This document shows positions 7,700-17,218 of a stretch of DNA of 64,000 bases, piece after piece. Under the pieces are notes generated by a model, which saw only the letters and a program-made list of their open reading frames with translations, was not told the origin of the DNA and did not search any database. The translations under genes were made by a program, and so were the position numbers. The stretch is from Chryseobacterium sp. 3008163 (GTDB taxonomy: Bacteria; Bacteroidota; Bacteroidia; Flavobacteriales; Weeksellaceae). The stretch lies in assembly GCF_003669035.1 (NCBI RefSeq), contig NZ_CP033070.1, positions 1,116,001-1,180,000 on the forward strand. Reading direction: 5' to 3'. Position 1 is the stretch's first letter; each line of letters opens with the position of its first letter.

Positions 7700-8705
7700 T
7701 CAAACATTAAAATCTCTTTTAGGATTAAATAGAAAAATAATCAGAAAGAAGAAAATAGAAACCGCTAGAAAATATTGGTAGTAATGTACAGCATTTTGAG
7801 ATTTCACCAAAGTTGCCGTAGAAGATGCTTTTTTATTTAAAGCTTCAACGATTTTATCGGGAGCTTCGTCGATATTATTACCGTCAATATAAGTTCCACC
7901 GGTAGATTCTGCCATTTTGTGGAGCGCTTCGGTTTGTCTTTTAGAAATAACGGTTTGTCCGTTCATATCGCTTTTATATCCATCAACTGACCAAACTCGT
8001 ATTCCGGAACAGGTGCGCCTTCATCTGAACCAATTCCTACGGAAGTCACAACAATCCCTTCTTTGTTGGCTAATTTTATCGCAGCATTGTCGTTTCCTTC
8101 ATTATCTTCACCATCACTCAGAAGAATGACTTTTCTTGAGCCTTTACTGATATTTATAAACTTATCAACCGCAGTTTGCATCGCTTTTAAAAAGTCTGTT
8201 CCCTGAATTTTAATTGAGTTTGTTTCAACACCGCTAATGTAAGTTTCCGCAGAATTATAATCTGTGGTGAGTGGCATAATAGAAGTTGCCTGACCCGCAA
8301 AAATAATCACTCCCACTTTATCATTTTTCAGTTTCTTCATTGTCTGAATCATCAGATTTTTACCTTCTGTCAAACGACTGGGTGAAATATCTTCCGCATT
8401 CATCGAATTGGAAACATCGAGCATAAAAACGACGTTATTGAATTTTTGGTTGGTCGTCACCTCTTCAGAACCACTCAGCAAATCGATGATTGAAAAAATC
8501 AAAAACAAAGTTGCCAAAAAGTATAAAACGGGAAATATTTTGATAAAACCAGATTTTTTTTCGAATAAAGCTTCATGAAAACGGCTGTCTGCAAAAACTT
8601 CTCTTCTCTTGTTTTTCCATTTTAAATATCTGATCAGAAAAAAGCTAAGACCGGTAAAAGCAACAGCAATAATAAGTACCAATAATTTCCTAAATACAAT
8701 TCCAT
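7700..8705 (-). pseudogene. batB: batB, von Willebrand factor A membrane protein, two frameshifts
   Basis: The expected BatB product of 335 residues is split by two single-base losses. Starting at the ATG at 8705 (TGATG overlap with batA), the frame reads MELYLGNYWYLLLLLLLPVLAFF and breaks in T6 on the coding strand (8638-8643); one more T restores LIRYLKWKN. The VWA domain follows with MIDAS motif DVSNS and LSDGEDNEG. The frame breaks again at 7980-7981, where an extra G turns QLMDIKAI-stop into QLMGYKSD and joins the C-terminal part (NGQTVISKRQTEALHKMAESTGG, then a membrane helix). Neighbouring bat genes are intact in sense, so either an assembly error or a recent inactivation is possible. 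Confidence 0.85.
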
Positions 8706-9697
8706 CAGCTTAAAAATTTATATAATACCCATCTCAATAATGCGTCAAAAAACAGCATTCCCAAAGCAGCCCAAAGGAAAATTGTAAAATATTCCTGATA
8801 ATTGTAAAGTTTTGAAACTTTCACATCAGTCTTTTCAAGCTGATTAATTTCGCTGTAAACCTCCTCCAAACTGCTGTTTGACGTAGCACGGAAATATTTC
8901 CCGCCGGTTGCCTCAGCGATTTCTCTCAAAACAGGTTCGTCAATCTGAACCTGAGTTTCGGTAAAAACCAAGTCTCCAAAAATATCAACTTCAGTCGGCA
9001 TCAAAGCAACACCATTGGTTCCTACACCAATTGAATACACTTTAATATCATTACTTCTCGCCAGTTCTGCAGCGATTTGTGGCGCAATGGCATTTTGGAC
9101 ATTATTCACCCCATCCGTCATCAGAATAATTATTTTACTCTTTGCTTTGCTTGTACGAAGGTGGTTTACCGCAACAGAAAGTCCTTCACCAATGGCTGTT
9201 CCGGGGTAAAGCTCAGCAGTGTTCAGGTTTTTCAGTTCGTCGATCACCACCTGATGATCAGAAGTCACGGGAACTTTGGTAAAAGCTTCAGAAGCATACG
9301 TCACCACTCCAATTCGGTCATTCGGGCGCTTTTCAACAAACTGAATGGCAATTTCTTTCAATGCTGTCAATCGGTCTGGTGAAAGATCTTTAGACAACAT
9401 ACTCAGTGAAACGTCTACCGCAAACATAATATCTACCCCTTTGGTATCGTCTCTGTCCTGAGAGATTGTAAACGTTCTCGGTCTCGCCATTGCAATGAAA
9501 AGACATGATAGAATGATATACTTTGAAATTTTAAGCAAAAATAAAACAGGTAAAATTCCACTGCTTGCGTTCATATTCTGAACGGTAGGAACTTTGATTC
9601 CTTTCAGTTTTTTTCTGCTGATATCTCTAACTAACAAAGGGATAAACAAAAGGAAAAGAAATAAAAACCACGGACTGTAAAACTCGAAATTAAACAT
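8705..9697 (-). CDS. batA: BatA, VWA domain membrane protein
   Basis: 330 residues. Two N-terminal membrane segments (about 8-22 and 52-70), a VWA domain with the metal-ion site DVSLS (95-99) and MTDGVNN, and a C-terminal membrane helix near 305-325. BatA and BatB form membrane-anchored VWA assemblies thought to act with a MoxR-type ATPase. Its start overlaps the upstream gene by 8 nt and its stop overlaps the batB ATG (TGATG), so the operon is tightly coupled. Confidence 0.92.
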   Translation of the reverse strand: MFNFEFYSPWFLFLFLLFIPLLVRDISRKKLKGIKVPTVQNMNASSGILPVLFLLKISKYIILSCLFIAMARPRTFTISQDRDDTKGVDIMFAVDVSLSMLSKDLSPDRLTALKEIAIQFVEKRPNDRIGVVTYASEAFTKVPVTSDHQVVIDELKNLNTAELYPGTAIGEGLSVAVNHLRTSKAKSKIIILMTDGVNNVQNAIAPQIAAELARSNDIKVYSIGVGTNGVALMPTEVDIFGDLVFTETQVQIDEPVLREIAEATGGKYFRATSNSSLEEVYSEINQLEKTDVKVSKLYNYQEYFTIFLWAALGMLFFDALLRWVLYKFLS

Positions 9698-10585
9698 CTT
9701 TTCTCAGGTTTTGAAATTCTATATCCTTTGATGATCTCTTCACAAAGTCTTTAATTTCGTTAAAATCTTTTTCCATCATCTGCTGATCAGGGAACGTTTT
9801 GGCAAATTTCACCAAATCGCCTCTGAAGAAAACATCTTCGATGATCTTTTCATTGTCCTGCGAAATAGTATTGTTTTCTTTCATCAGCTGAACCAAATCG
9901 TCAGTCAACAAAACATCTGCAGGAATTCTGTATTGTTTGGCCAAAAATTTCCTTGAAATATCGATTAACTCCACATAAAACGAACGGTAATTTCCGTCTT
10001 CGATATATTTTTTCTTTTTAATGAGTCTAATTCTTTCAAAGTCTGATTGGTTGCCACCACAGGAGAATCTTTAGATTTTCTGCCGTATTTTACAATCATA
10101 AAAATGGCAATTATTAAAGCAATCAAAGCCAAAGCACCCAAAATATACCATTTATAAAGCTGCCAATAATCTGTAACTTCCAGCTTGACATCTTTATTAT
10201 TCATAATATCGTTGATCGGATCGCCTTTTTGAGCAGTGTTGATTACTTCAACTTCGTAAGGAATTGTTTTTAAAACTCTTTCTCCTACTTTAAATTCAAG
10301 CTCAGGAATGGTATATTTTCCTTCTTCAAAAACTGAAAATTCAATATTTCTCTGATAAGAATTGGGTTGAATCCCTATACTGTCTTTAATTTCTTCAAAA
10401 TGAAAAGGGAGCAACTTGTCTTTTGGTGCAGCTTTTACTTCCCGGTTGTTCAGATTATCAATTTTCACTGTAAAGCGGTTGACTTCACCGAGAGCCAAGG
10501 TTTTCTTCTCAAGATTCGAGGAAAGTATCTGCGAAAAAGCATTTGCACAGATGAAAAATGATAAGAGTAATATTAATTTTTTCAA
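9690..10585 (-). pseudogene. Bat-operon membrane protein (BatD-like), one frameshift
   Basis: The repaired product has 298 residues: signal peptide (LILLLSFFICANAFSQ), periplasmic beta-rich domain, membrane helix at about 147-167 (WYILGALALIALIIAIFMIV) and a cytoplasmic tail. The frame breaks in an A6 tract (coding strand; 10008-10013). One more A changes LKRKNISK... to LKRKKYIEDGNYRSFYVELIDISRKF and joins the C-terminal 94-codon reading frame, which on its own lacks any domain start. It lies between the DUF58 gene and batA, the usual place for this small BatD-like or DUF4381-like component. Single-base undercall is the simplest explanation. Confidence 0.82.
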
Positions 10586-10634
10586 TTTTAAATAGTCAAT
10601 TTCGGCTAATGCCTAATTTATTTTTAATTTAAAT

Positions 10635-11498
10635 TTATTTCTTCTGAAAGTAATGATACAACAATTTTGAGTAATCATCGCCCGTACTGATATTCATAAA
10701 GCTTGCCGAACTGTTGGCAAAATCTTCCTCCAAAGCTCTAATTTTTTGTTTTTGAGCTTCCGCAAATGTATATCTCCATCGTGCGTTTGAAGTATTGACC
10801 CAAACTTGTTTTCCGGTTTCTACATCGCTGAAAAGAGTATATCCAACATCAGGAATTTCGTTATCTTTCTCATCAAAAATTCTCATTCCCAAAAGCTGAT
10901 GTTTTTTTGAAGCGACTCGTAACATTTTAGAATCATAAGCATCGCCAAAATCTGAAAGTAAAAACACCAACGATTTTCTTTTGAAAATCCCCATCATGTA
11001 TTCTAAAGATTTATCGATTTTAGAAACCGTAGGAATATAATCTGCCGTCAGAATATTACTGATAATTGACAAAATATGCTTTCTTCCTTTTTGTGGTGGA
11101 ATCACCTTGTAAACTTTATCTGCAAACAAAATCAAACCCACCTTATCATTATTTCCGGCTGCTGAAAACCCTAAGCTTGCGGCAATTTCTGCGACATATT
11201 CTCTTTTCAGTTGGGTTTTTGTTCCGTAGTCCATTGAAGCGGAAATATCAACCAGAATCATCATAGTCAATTCGCGCTCCTCCTCCATTACTTTCACGAA
11301 AGGTTCGCGGAAACGTGCAGTTTTATTCCAGTCAATCCTTCGGATTTCATCACCAAATTGGTAAGGGCGAACTTCAGAAAACGTCATACCCTGACCTTTA
11401 AAAGCACTGTGATATTGCCCCATCAAAGAAGCTTCCGTCTTCTTACGAGTACGAATTTCGATTTGCTTTACTTTTTTTATGATGTCTTTAATCTGCAT
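10635..11498 (-). CDS. DUF58 domain-containing protein
   Basis: 287 residues, soluble. The DUF58 signature FSEVRPYQFGDEIRRIDWNKTAR lies at about 40-62. A VWA-like core follows with DISASMDYG (MIDAS-type DxSxS), LILFADKV and FLLSDFGD. Proteins of this family sit beside MoxR ATPases and are thought to be their partners. It is the second gene of the operon, 49 nt upstream of the BatD-like gene and 84 nt downstream of moxR, with a 14-bp inverted repeat in the latter gap. Confidence 0.9.
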   Translation of the reverse strand: MQIKDIIKKVKQIEIRTRKKTEASLMGQYHSAFKGQGMTFSEVRPYQFGDEIRRIDWNKTARFREPFVKVMEEERELTMMILVDISASMDYGTKTQLKREYVAEIAASLGFSAAGNNDKVGLILFADKVYKVIPPQKGRKHILSIISNILTADYIPTVSKIDKSLEYMMGIFKRKSLVFLLSDFGDAYDSKMLRVASKKHQLLGMRIFDEKDNEIPDVGYTLFSDVETGKQVWVNTSNARWRYTFAEAQKQKIRALEEDFANSSASFMNISTGDDYSKLLYHYFQKK

Positions 11499-11513
11499 AG
11501 TTTCAAATGTAAC

Positions 11514-11564
11514 AATGTATCAGTTTATCAATATAACAATCTCAAATTGGTAAACTGATACATT
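11514..11564. repeat. inverted repeat between moxR and the DUF58 gene
   Basis: AATGTATCAGTTTA (11514-11527) and TAAACTGATACATT (11551-11564) form a perfect 14-bp stem with a 23-nt loop. The flanks add further related words (TGTAACAATG, TTGGTAAATTGCTACATT). It looks like a small palindromic intergenic repeat unit. In the moxR transcript it would fold into a hairpin, but no U-run follows. Confidence 0.65.
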
Positions 11565-11582
11565 GGTAAATTGCTACATTAT

Positions 11583-12587
11583 TTATGGCGCTTGTATTTT
11601 AGCCAAAATTCTATTCACAATTTCCTCAGAAGTAATTTCTTCGGCTTCAGCCTCAAAGGTTAATCCAATTCTGTGTCTTAAGACATCTTTTGCCAATTCT
11701 TTTACATCTTCAGGAATTACAAATGCTCTTCCTTTTAAAAATGCGTACGCTCTTGAAGCGATTGCCAAGTTGATCGATGCTCTTGGTGAAGCTCCGAAAC
11801 TGATATAATTCTTCAATTCTGAAAGACCATATCTTTCCGGAAAACGGGTTGCAAAAACCATATCGAGAATATATTTCTCAATTTTTTCATCCAAATAAAT
11901 CTGGTTGACGATTGACTTAGCTTCAACAATATTTTGCAAAGAAATCACAGGTTTTACATCGTACTGATGGGATGTAGAAACCATTCTCATCACTTTTCTC
12001 TCATCCTCAAACTCGGGATAATCAATAGTACATTTCAGCATGAAACGATCGCTTTGTGCTTCAGGCAACAAATAAGTTCCTTCTTGGTCAATCGGGTTTT
12101 GCGTTGCCAAAACTAAAAATGGTTTTGGAAGATGCATCGTTTCATCACCAATCGTCACCTGCTTTTCCTGCATCACCTCCAAAAGTGCCGACTGAACCTT
12201 TGCCGGAGCCCTGTTGATCTCATCAGCAAGCACGAAGTTCGCGAAAACAGGACCTCTTTTTATAGAAAAATCGTTTTCTTTAATATTATAAATCATCGTT
12301 CCCACAACATCTGCAGGAAGCAAATCTGGCGTAAACTGAATTCTTGAAAAATCACCATGAACAGCCTCCGCCAAGGTTTTTATCGCCAATGTTTTTGCCA
12401 ACCCGGGAACCCCTTCAAGTAAAACGTGACCATTACCGAGAAGCCCAACCAAAAGTCGGTCTATCATGTATTCTTGTCCGATAATTACTTTGTTGATTTC
12501 CTGCCTCAAAAGTGAAAAGAAATAATTCTGTTCTCTTACTTTTTCTGTGAGTTGACGAATGTCTTCTGCTTGATATGAATCTGACAT
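11583..12587 (-). CDS. MoxR family AAA+ ATPase
   Basis: 334 residues. Walker A is GVPGLAKT (59-66), Walker B is in FVLADEINRAPAKVQSALLEVMQE, and sensor/arginine-finger regions follow (LATQNPIDQEGTYLLPEAQSDRF). MoxR ATPases act as chaperones for VWA-domain complexes. This is the first gene of the minus-strand moxR/DUF58/bat operon that runs to batD, and it would energise the BatA/BatB assembly. The ATG start gives the usual N-terminal length. Confidence 0.93.
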   Translation of the reverse strand: MSDSYQAEDIRQLTEKVREQNYFFSLLRQEINKVIIGQEYMIDRLLVGLLGNGHVLLEGVPGLAKTLAIKTLAEAVHGDFSRIQFTPDLLPADVVGTMIYNIKENDFSIKRGPVFANFVLADEINRAPAKVQSALLEVMQEKQVTIGDETMHLPKPFLVLATQNPIDQEGTYLLPEAQSDRFMLKCTIDYPEFEDERKVMRMVSTSHQYDVKPVISLQNIVEAKSIVNQIYLDEKIEKYILDMVFATRFPERYGLSELKNYISFGASPRASINLAIASRAYAFLKGRAFVIPEDVKELAKDVLRHRIGLTFEAEAEEITSEEIVNRILAKIQAP

Positions 12588-12738
12588 AGTTTAAATTAAA
12601 ATAAGTGGTAAATTTCTGATAAATACTTGCATTAATCAACACAATGAATGCCATTTTTGAGTTAAAATTTGTTAAATATTTTTACAGCTAATAAGATAAT
12701 CAACATGATATATTGATTTTTTTGCGGTTATAAAAAAA

Positions 12739-12773
12739 TTCATCCTGTTTATCAGTTTGACAAACAGGATGAA
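12739..12773 (-). terminator. intrinsic terminator for the secreted-protein gene
   Basis: A perfect 12-bp stem pairs TTCATCCTGTTT (12739-12750) with AAACAGGATGAA (12762-12773). Read on the minus strand it runs into AATTTTTTT. It ends the gene at 12798-14096 and insulates the moxR operon start. Confidence 0.85.
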
Positions 12774-12797
12774 TTCTTAAACAGTATAAGTTATTTA

Positions 12798-14096
12798 TTA
12801 TAGTTTCGTGATAGTAAAAGTGAATACATTTTCTGGAACATCTACCGTTTCCTCGTAAGATCCTACATTGATATAATAAACTGTACCCGCTGTAGTAGTC
12901 AAATTAGCAGATTCCATACCGCCACCGCCGTTATTATCTAATGTACCAACGCATATTAAACTACCGCAACTACCTCTGTAAACTCCCATTTGAGGATCAA
13001 AATCAGCACTACTTGCAGGCATAGTTACTTTAATATTAAACTGACCACCATCTCCTGTGAATTTAAACCAAGTACCGTCATTCATCGCATCAGGACAAGT
13101 AGTTATAAATCCAGTATTATTAGTAGCTGATGCAGCGTCAGCTTGCGTGTAAACATAAGGAAAAACAGTGGCTACTAAAGCACCCGAACAAACATCATTA
13201 GCCGGTGGTGGTGGAATAGTTTTAAAAACAACATCCGTACAACCAGAAGATTCTAAGCCACCTGAAACAGAAGTAACCCTCAAGTAATAATTTGTATTTT
13301 GAACAAGAGGAGTAGATGGAGTGAAATTATTAGTGAGTACTACCTGCTGATTAACAACATCTGTAGCTCCCGCACTAGTTCCTATTGAAACTTTATAAGA
13401 ATTTGCTCCAGGTACCGGAAGCCATTTAATAATAGGAGATAAAAGAACCATCTGCTGATTATTTGCCGGATAGGTAACAAATGGGCAAGGAGGAGTTGTA
13501 TTAGGAGTTAGTCCTGAAATTGTAACTGCCGATTTATAACCAGCTCTCAAGCCTGCTGGTGGAGATGCAGGGTCAACCACTGCAAGATCTCTTGTGTAAT
13601 AAAGTGTAGAAGATGGAAGATGCGGATAAACACGGAAAACTTCGTTGAAATTATTAATATCAATACTTTGCGAGTTTTCTTTTGTAGCAATTATTAAATT
13701 ATCTATATTATTATAAGCAAATGGGGTTGGAAAGGTAACCACAACCTGACCATTATTATTAGTTACCGTTCCTGTAAATACTTGAGTAAGCTGCGTTACA
13801 GGAACCCAATCTGTATTAGAAGTGAAAGCGGTTTTTGTACTAAGACCAAGATATACAGTCCAATCTGAAGAGTCTGAGATAGTTACTGAAGGATCTACAT
13901 AAAATATTAGACCTGTAATATTCCCTGCAGAATTAGCATTTATTTCTTGTTTAGGATATATCTGCTGAACGTAAGAGTACGAAAAAAAACTACTTACAGG
14001 CGCTACTCCTACATCTGTGCTTCCAATGTTTAAATTTATTTGGGCATTAGACATCAAAGTCGCCAGCAATAAAAATAAAAGTAATTTCTTTCTCAT
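12798..14096 (-). CDS. secreted multidomain protein with fibronectin-like region
   Basis: 432 residues with a signal peptide (KLLLFLLLATLMSNAQ). An N-terminal beta-rich domain spans to about 210. A fibronectin type III-like segment covers about 215-295 (SPIIKWLPVPGANSYKVSIGTS ... YYLRVTSV). A C-terminal jelly-roll-like domain runs from about 305 (ANDVCSGA ... GTWFKFTGDGG ... GTVYYINVGSYE), of a type common in gliding and secreted proteins of this class. Unlike many such proteins it ends in FTFTITKL without a recognisable type IX sorting domain. Function is unknown; adhesion or carbohydrate binding is a guess. Confidence 0.7.
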   Translation of the reverse strand: MRKKLLLFLLLATLMSNAQINLNIGSTDVGVAPVSSFFSYSYVQQIYPKQEINANSAGNITGLIFYVDPSVTISDSSDWTVYLGLSTKTAFTSNTDWVPVTQLTQVFTGTVTNNNGQVVVTFPTPFAYNNIDNLIIATKENSQSIDINNFNEVFRVYPHLPSSTLYYTRDLAVVDPASPPAGLRAGYKSAVTISGLTPNTTPPCPFVTYPANNQQMVLLSPIIKWLPVPGANSYKVSIGTSAGATDVVNQQVVLTNNFTPSTPLVQNTNYYLRVTSVSGGLESSGCTDVVFKTIPPPPANDVCSGALVATVFPYVYTQADAASATNNTGFITTCPDAMNDGTWFKFTGDGGQFNIKVTMPASSADFDPQMGVYRGSCGSLICVGTLDNNGGGGMESANLTTTAGTVYYINVGSYEETVDVPENVFTFTITKL

Positions 14097-14208
14097 CTTT
14101 AATAGATCAATAGTTAATAATGTGCGAATTTAATAATTTATTTTGATTATTCGCAATTGATTATGATAATTTAATTATAAATATTTATTTTTTTTAATAT
14201 ATTTTTGA

Positions 14209-14216
14209 TACATTTG
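14209..14216 (+). promoter_or_regulatory. -7 promoter element of the PNGase F-like gene
   Basis: TACATTTG is an exact match to TAnnTTTG. It lies 26 nt before the ATG at 14243, in the AT-rich divergent intergenic region. The expected -33 position is only T-rich, with no clear TTTG. Confidence 0.55.
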
Positions 14217-14242
14217 CACACAACTCTACAAATACTAATGGT

Positions 14243-15577
14243 ATGTATAAAAAGCTATTTTTTTTAAGCGTTTTAATCACGGGATTTTTTAATTCACAAA
14301 CTACAAGAACGAATATCGTTTCCGAAGCAGTTTATTACGATGGTTATGCAGCTTTAGTATCTCAACCTGTACCTACAGGTCTCATTCGGTTAACAAATGC
14401 GAGGTATGCGAGAAAAATGACAGACGTTGAGTTGGATGGCTTTAAAGCAAAGATTGCTATGAGAGTAACCATTGGAGCTTTGTGTGATAATTATGACCGA
14501 TTGGGAAGTGTTTTTTTAGCCATGGTTCCAAAAAACCAACCTACATATACCATAAATGATGCAAATGTGAAAAGGATTGAGGTAGCTAGATACATTACTC
14601 CTTTTATGAATAAAAATGTTTCGCCTTTAGAAGTTCCTTACACCTATAATATAAGTAATTTGTATAATGTGTTTCATGATGCAGCATTGCGAAGCACTTA
14701 CGACATGTATATGGAACTTGATGTTTTCGGTGTTCCTTACGCAGCACAAACTGAAATTGCAGGATGCTCAGGCAGGAATGATGTTTTTACAGGAACACTT
14801 ACTTTTTTCTCCACGAATGCAGGCGCAACTCCAACAAGTTACAATAACCTCACCCCAATATTAAATTACAGCAAATTAAATAATTATAATAGCACAGATG
14901 TCCCAGGACAGACTGTGAGAATTACAACGTTCAATCTACCCAATGCAATTACAGATGCTCAGTTTTTCGTAATATCTACACCTCATGGTGCAAATGCTGG
15001 TGGTGAAGAATATGTGAGAAGAGATAACTTCACCTATATAGATGATGTACAAATGCTTACCTATAAACCTGGAGGAACTTCTTGCGAACCATTTAGGGTT
15101 TACAATACACAAGGGAACGGAATCTATGGCAGCACCCCTAGTTCAACTGCCGACTGGACTGCCTGGAATAACTGGTGTCCCGGTGATGCTGTGCCTATCA
15201 GAAGTTTTACAATGACTAATATGACCGCAGGAACCCACACCCTTAAACATACAATACCAGCAGCTGTTTTCAACCAACAACAAGGAGATGTTTTTCTATC
15301 TGTTTACATGCAAAGTAAAAATAGTGCTAATATGGATGTAAAAGACATCAAATCAATAGATGTTAGCATTTACCCTAATCCTACTTCTGATTTCGTTAAT
15401 ATAAAATCAAAAATAGATGTAGCTTCAATGACTCTTTTCAGTATGGATGGAAGAAAACTAACAGAAAATTTTAAAGAAAGTAAAATAAATATTTCTTCAT
15501 ACAACACTGGAGTGTATATTTTAAATATTGTTTTGAAAGATGGTACAACTTTCAAACATAAAATCATCAAAAAATAA
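14243..15577 (+). CDS. peptide-N-glycosidase F-related protein with T9SS sorting domain
   Basis: 444 residues with a signal peptide. The N-terminal half contains CDNYDRLGSVFLA, which parallels the active-site Asp segment of Elizabethkingia PNGase F (CDEWDRYANVYV). The second half contains NWCPGDAVPIRSF, which parallels its GWCPGMAVPTR. The last 75 residues (from about 370: IDVSIYPNPTSDFVNIKS ... GVYILNIVLKDG) are a type A C-terminal domain for type IX secretion. PNGase F removes N-glycans from glycoproteins outside the cell. The other catalytic Glu positions were not aligned by eye, so the activity is inferred and it could be a relative with another role. Confidence 0.75.
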   Translation: MYKKLFFLSVLITGFFNSQTTRTNIVSEAVYYDGYAALVSQPVPTGLIRLTNARYARKMTDVELDGFKAKIAMRVTIGALCDNYDRLGSVFLAMVPKNQPTYTINDANVKRIEVARYITPFMNKNVSPLEVPYTYNISNLYNVFHDAALRSTYDMYMELDVFGVPYAAQTEIAGCSGRNDVFTGTLTFFSTNAGATPTSYNNLTPILNYSKLNNYNSTDVPGQTVRITTFNLPNAITDAQFFVISTPHGANAGGEEYVRRDNFTYIDDVQMLTYKPGGTSCEPFRVYNTQGNGIYGSTPSSTADWTAWNNWCPGDAVPIRSFTMTNMTAGTHTLKHTIPAAVFNQQQGDVFLSVYMQSKNSANMDVKDIKSIDVSIYPNPTSDFVNIKSKIDVASMTLFSMDGRKLTENFKESKINISSYNTGVYILNIVLKDGTTFKHKIIKK

Positions 15578-15641
15578 AATACCTAAAACTAAAATAATTT
15601 TATTTTAAAAATCATTCCAATCAACTAGATTTAAAAAGCTA

Positions 15642-15679
15642 AAAACCTCCTTTTGGATATTCTCCATAGGAGGTTTTTT
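15642..15679 (+). terminator. intrinsic terminator
   Basis: AAAACCTCC (15642-15650) pairs with GGAGGTTTT (15669-15677) and runs into a short T-tract. It ends the PNGase F-like gene. Confidence 0.8.
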
Positions 15680-15802
15680 AATGCGCTTTTGTTTAAAAAT
15701 TCAATTTATCTTTAAAATTTAAAAAAATTTAACTTTTATACTTCATTCAAAAATTGTCATTTTCAGTTTATTAAACTATTTTGGTGATTAAATTTTTGAA
15801 AC

Positions 15803-16273
15803 ATGAATTATCATTTTCAAGCTCACAGACAGGTTAGAAAAAACCTTTTGGATATCTTGCGGGACACTTCTCACGAAGACCTTTTATTAATCCCCGATGG
15901 TTTTAATAACAATCTGTATTGGAATATTGCCCACACCGTTGCCACACAGCAATTGCTGCATTATTACCTAAGCGGAAATCCGTTCAGAATTGATAATTAT
16001 TGGATCGAAACCTACAAAAAAGGAACGATGCCCAATCTGAATGTGCAGAAGTCTGAAGTGGAAGATTTGGAATTTCTATTAACCGAAACTTCAAAGATTT
16101 TAATGAAAGATTATGACAGCGATTTCTTTTCAGATTACACACCCTACACCACAAGTTTTGGGATGGATTTGAAAAGCATTCAGGATGCTATCATTTTTAA
16201 TAATATGCATGAAAGCCTGCACTATGGCTATGCAATGGCGATAAAGAGAGCAATTTTAGGAGAAAAGTCTTAA
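15803..16273 (+). CDS. DinB family protein
   Basis: 156 residues, a four-helix-bundle protein of the DinB/YfiT type. Supporting features are the N-terminal FQAHRQVRKNLLDIL, the helix with YWNIAHTVATQQLL (first metal-ligand His) and the C-terminal MHESLHYGYAMAIKRAI, a histidine pair typical of the metal site. These proteins are metal-dependent thiol (often bacillithiol) transferases or related enzymes. A YpdA-type bacillithiol-disulfide reductase is encoded 8 kb away, which fits. Confidence 0.85.
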   Translation: MNYHFQAHRQVRKNLLDILRDTSHEDLLLIPDGFNNNLYWNIAHTVATQQLLHYYLSGNPFRIDNYWIETYKKGTMPNLNVQKSEVEDLEFLLTETSKILMKDYDSDFFSDYTPYTTSFGMDLKSIQDAIIFNNMHESLHYGYAMAIKRAILGEKS

Positions 16274-16337
16274 AAGAGTAAAGTAAAATAAGTTTGAATA
16301 ACGAAGTTTATTCATTAAAAAAAATAAAATAAAAATT

Positions 16338-17138
16338 TTGGAAGATTTTCAACATAAGAACTCAAAACCTGAATTTAGAAATTCAGAACCTAGTAAAAAA
16401 GACGATTTTATATTTGGGCTACGTCCCGTATTAGAAGCGATTGAAGCTGGAAAAACAATTGATAAAATCTTTGTGCAGAATGCTTTGCAGGGGGAAATTT
16501 ATGCAGAACTGAAAGCGGTTTTAGCAAAATATAAAATTCGTCCGAACTATGTTCCGGTTGAAAAACTGAACCGTTTTACAAGAAAAAACCACCAAGGTGT
16601 GGTGGCATTTATTTCAGATGTCCCTTTTCACAAAATTGAAAACATCATTCCCGAATTATTTGAGGAAGGGAAAGTGCCCTTTATATTAATCTTAGACCGA
16701 TTAACTGACGTCAGAAACTTTGGAGCCATCTGCAGAACAGCAGAATGTGTAGGAATTCATGCCGTTGTCATTCCAGAAAAAGGTGGAGCGCCAATCAATT
16801 CTGATGCAATCAAAACTTCTGCGGGAGCGATGTACAATATTAAAATTTGCAAAGAGAATAATTTAGCTCACGTTGTAGATTATCTTCAACAAAGCGGAGT
16901 CGCTGTTTATGCAGCAACTGAAAAAGCGCAAAAATTGATTTACGATGTTAATTTCACTGAACCTTGCGCAATCGTGATGGGGAATGAAGAAACCGGTATT
17001 TCAAAAGAAGTGCTTCATCATTCTGACGAAAAAATCAAACTTCCGATTGAAGGAAAAACACAGTCACTGAACGTTTCTGTTGCTTGTGGAGCTATTCTTT
17101 ACGAGGCAATGAGACAGAAATTGGTGAAAATTAATTAA
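16338..17138 (+). CDS. rlmB: 23S rRNA (guanosine-2'-O-)-methyltransferase, TrmH family
   Basis: 266 residues. The N-terminal substrate-binding domain reads FIFGLRPVLEAIEAGKTIDKIFVQ and YVPVEKLNRFTRKNHQGVVAF. The SPOUT catalytic domain has ILILDRLTDVRNFGAICRTAE (motif 1), IVMGNEETGIS (motif 2) and LPIEGKTQSLNVSVACGAILYEA (motif 3), forming the trefoil-knot SAM site. The RlmB branch modifies G2251 of 23S rRNA. The start is a TTG at 16338; no ATG lies in frame before the conserved domain. A 23-residue polar extension precedes the domain. Confidence 0.9.
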   Translation: MEDFQHKNSKPEFRNSEPSKKDDFIFGLRPVLEAIEAGKTIDKIFVQNALQGEIYAELKAVLAKYKIRPNYVPVEKLNRFTRKNHQGVVAFISDVPFHKIENIIPELFEEGKVPFILILDRLTDVRNFGAICRTAECVGIHAVVIPEKGGAPINSDAIKTSAGAMYNIKICKENNLAHVVDYLQQSGVAVYAATEKAQKLIYDVNFTEPCAIVMGNEETGISKEVLHHSDEKIKLPIEGKTQSLNVSVACGAILYEAMRQKLVKIN

Positions 17139-17218
17139 TCACATTTAAATTAAAAAAAGAAAAATTCACATCCCTACTTTGAAAAGGGAGAAGATTTCTT
17201 AAAATCAGAATACTATTT

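Noticed and set aside
7963..7983. Programmed frameshift or genuine two-gene split in batB
   Set aside because: No slippery heptamer or stimulatory structure is evident, and a second, independent break is needed upstream in the same gene.
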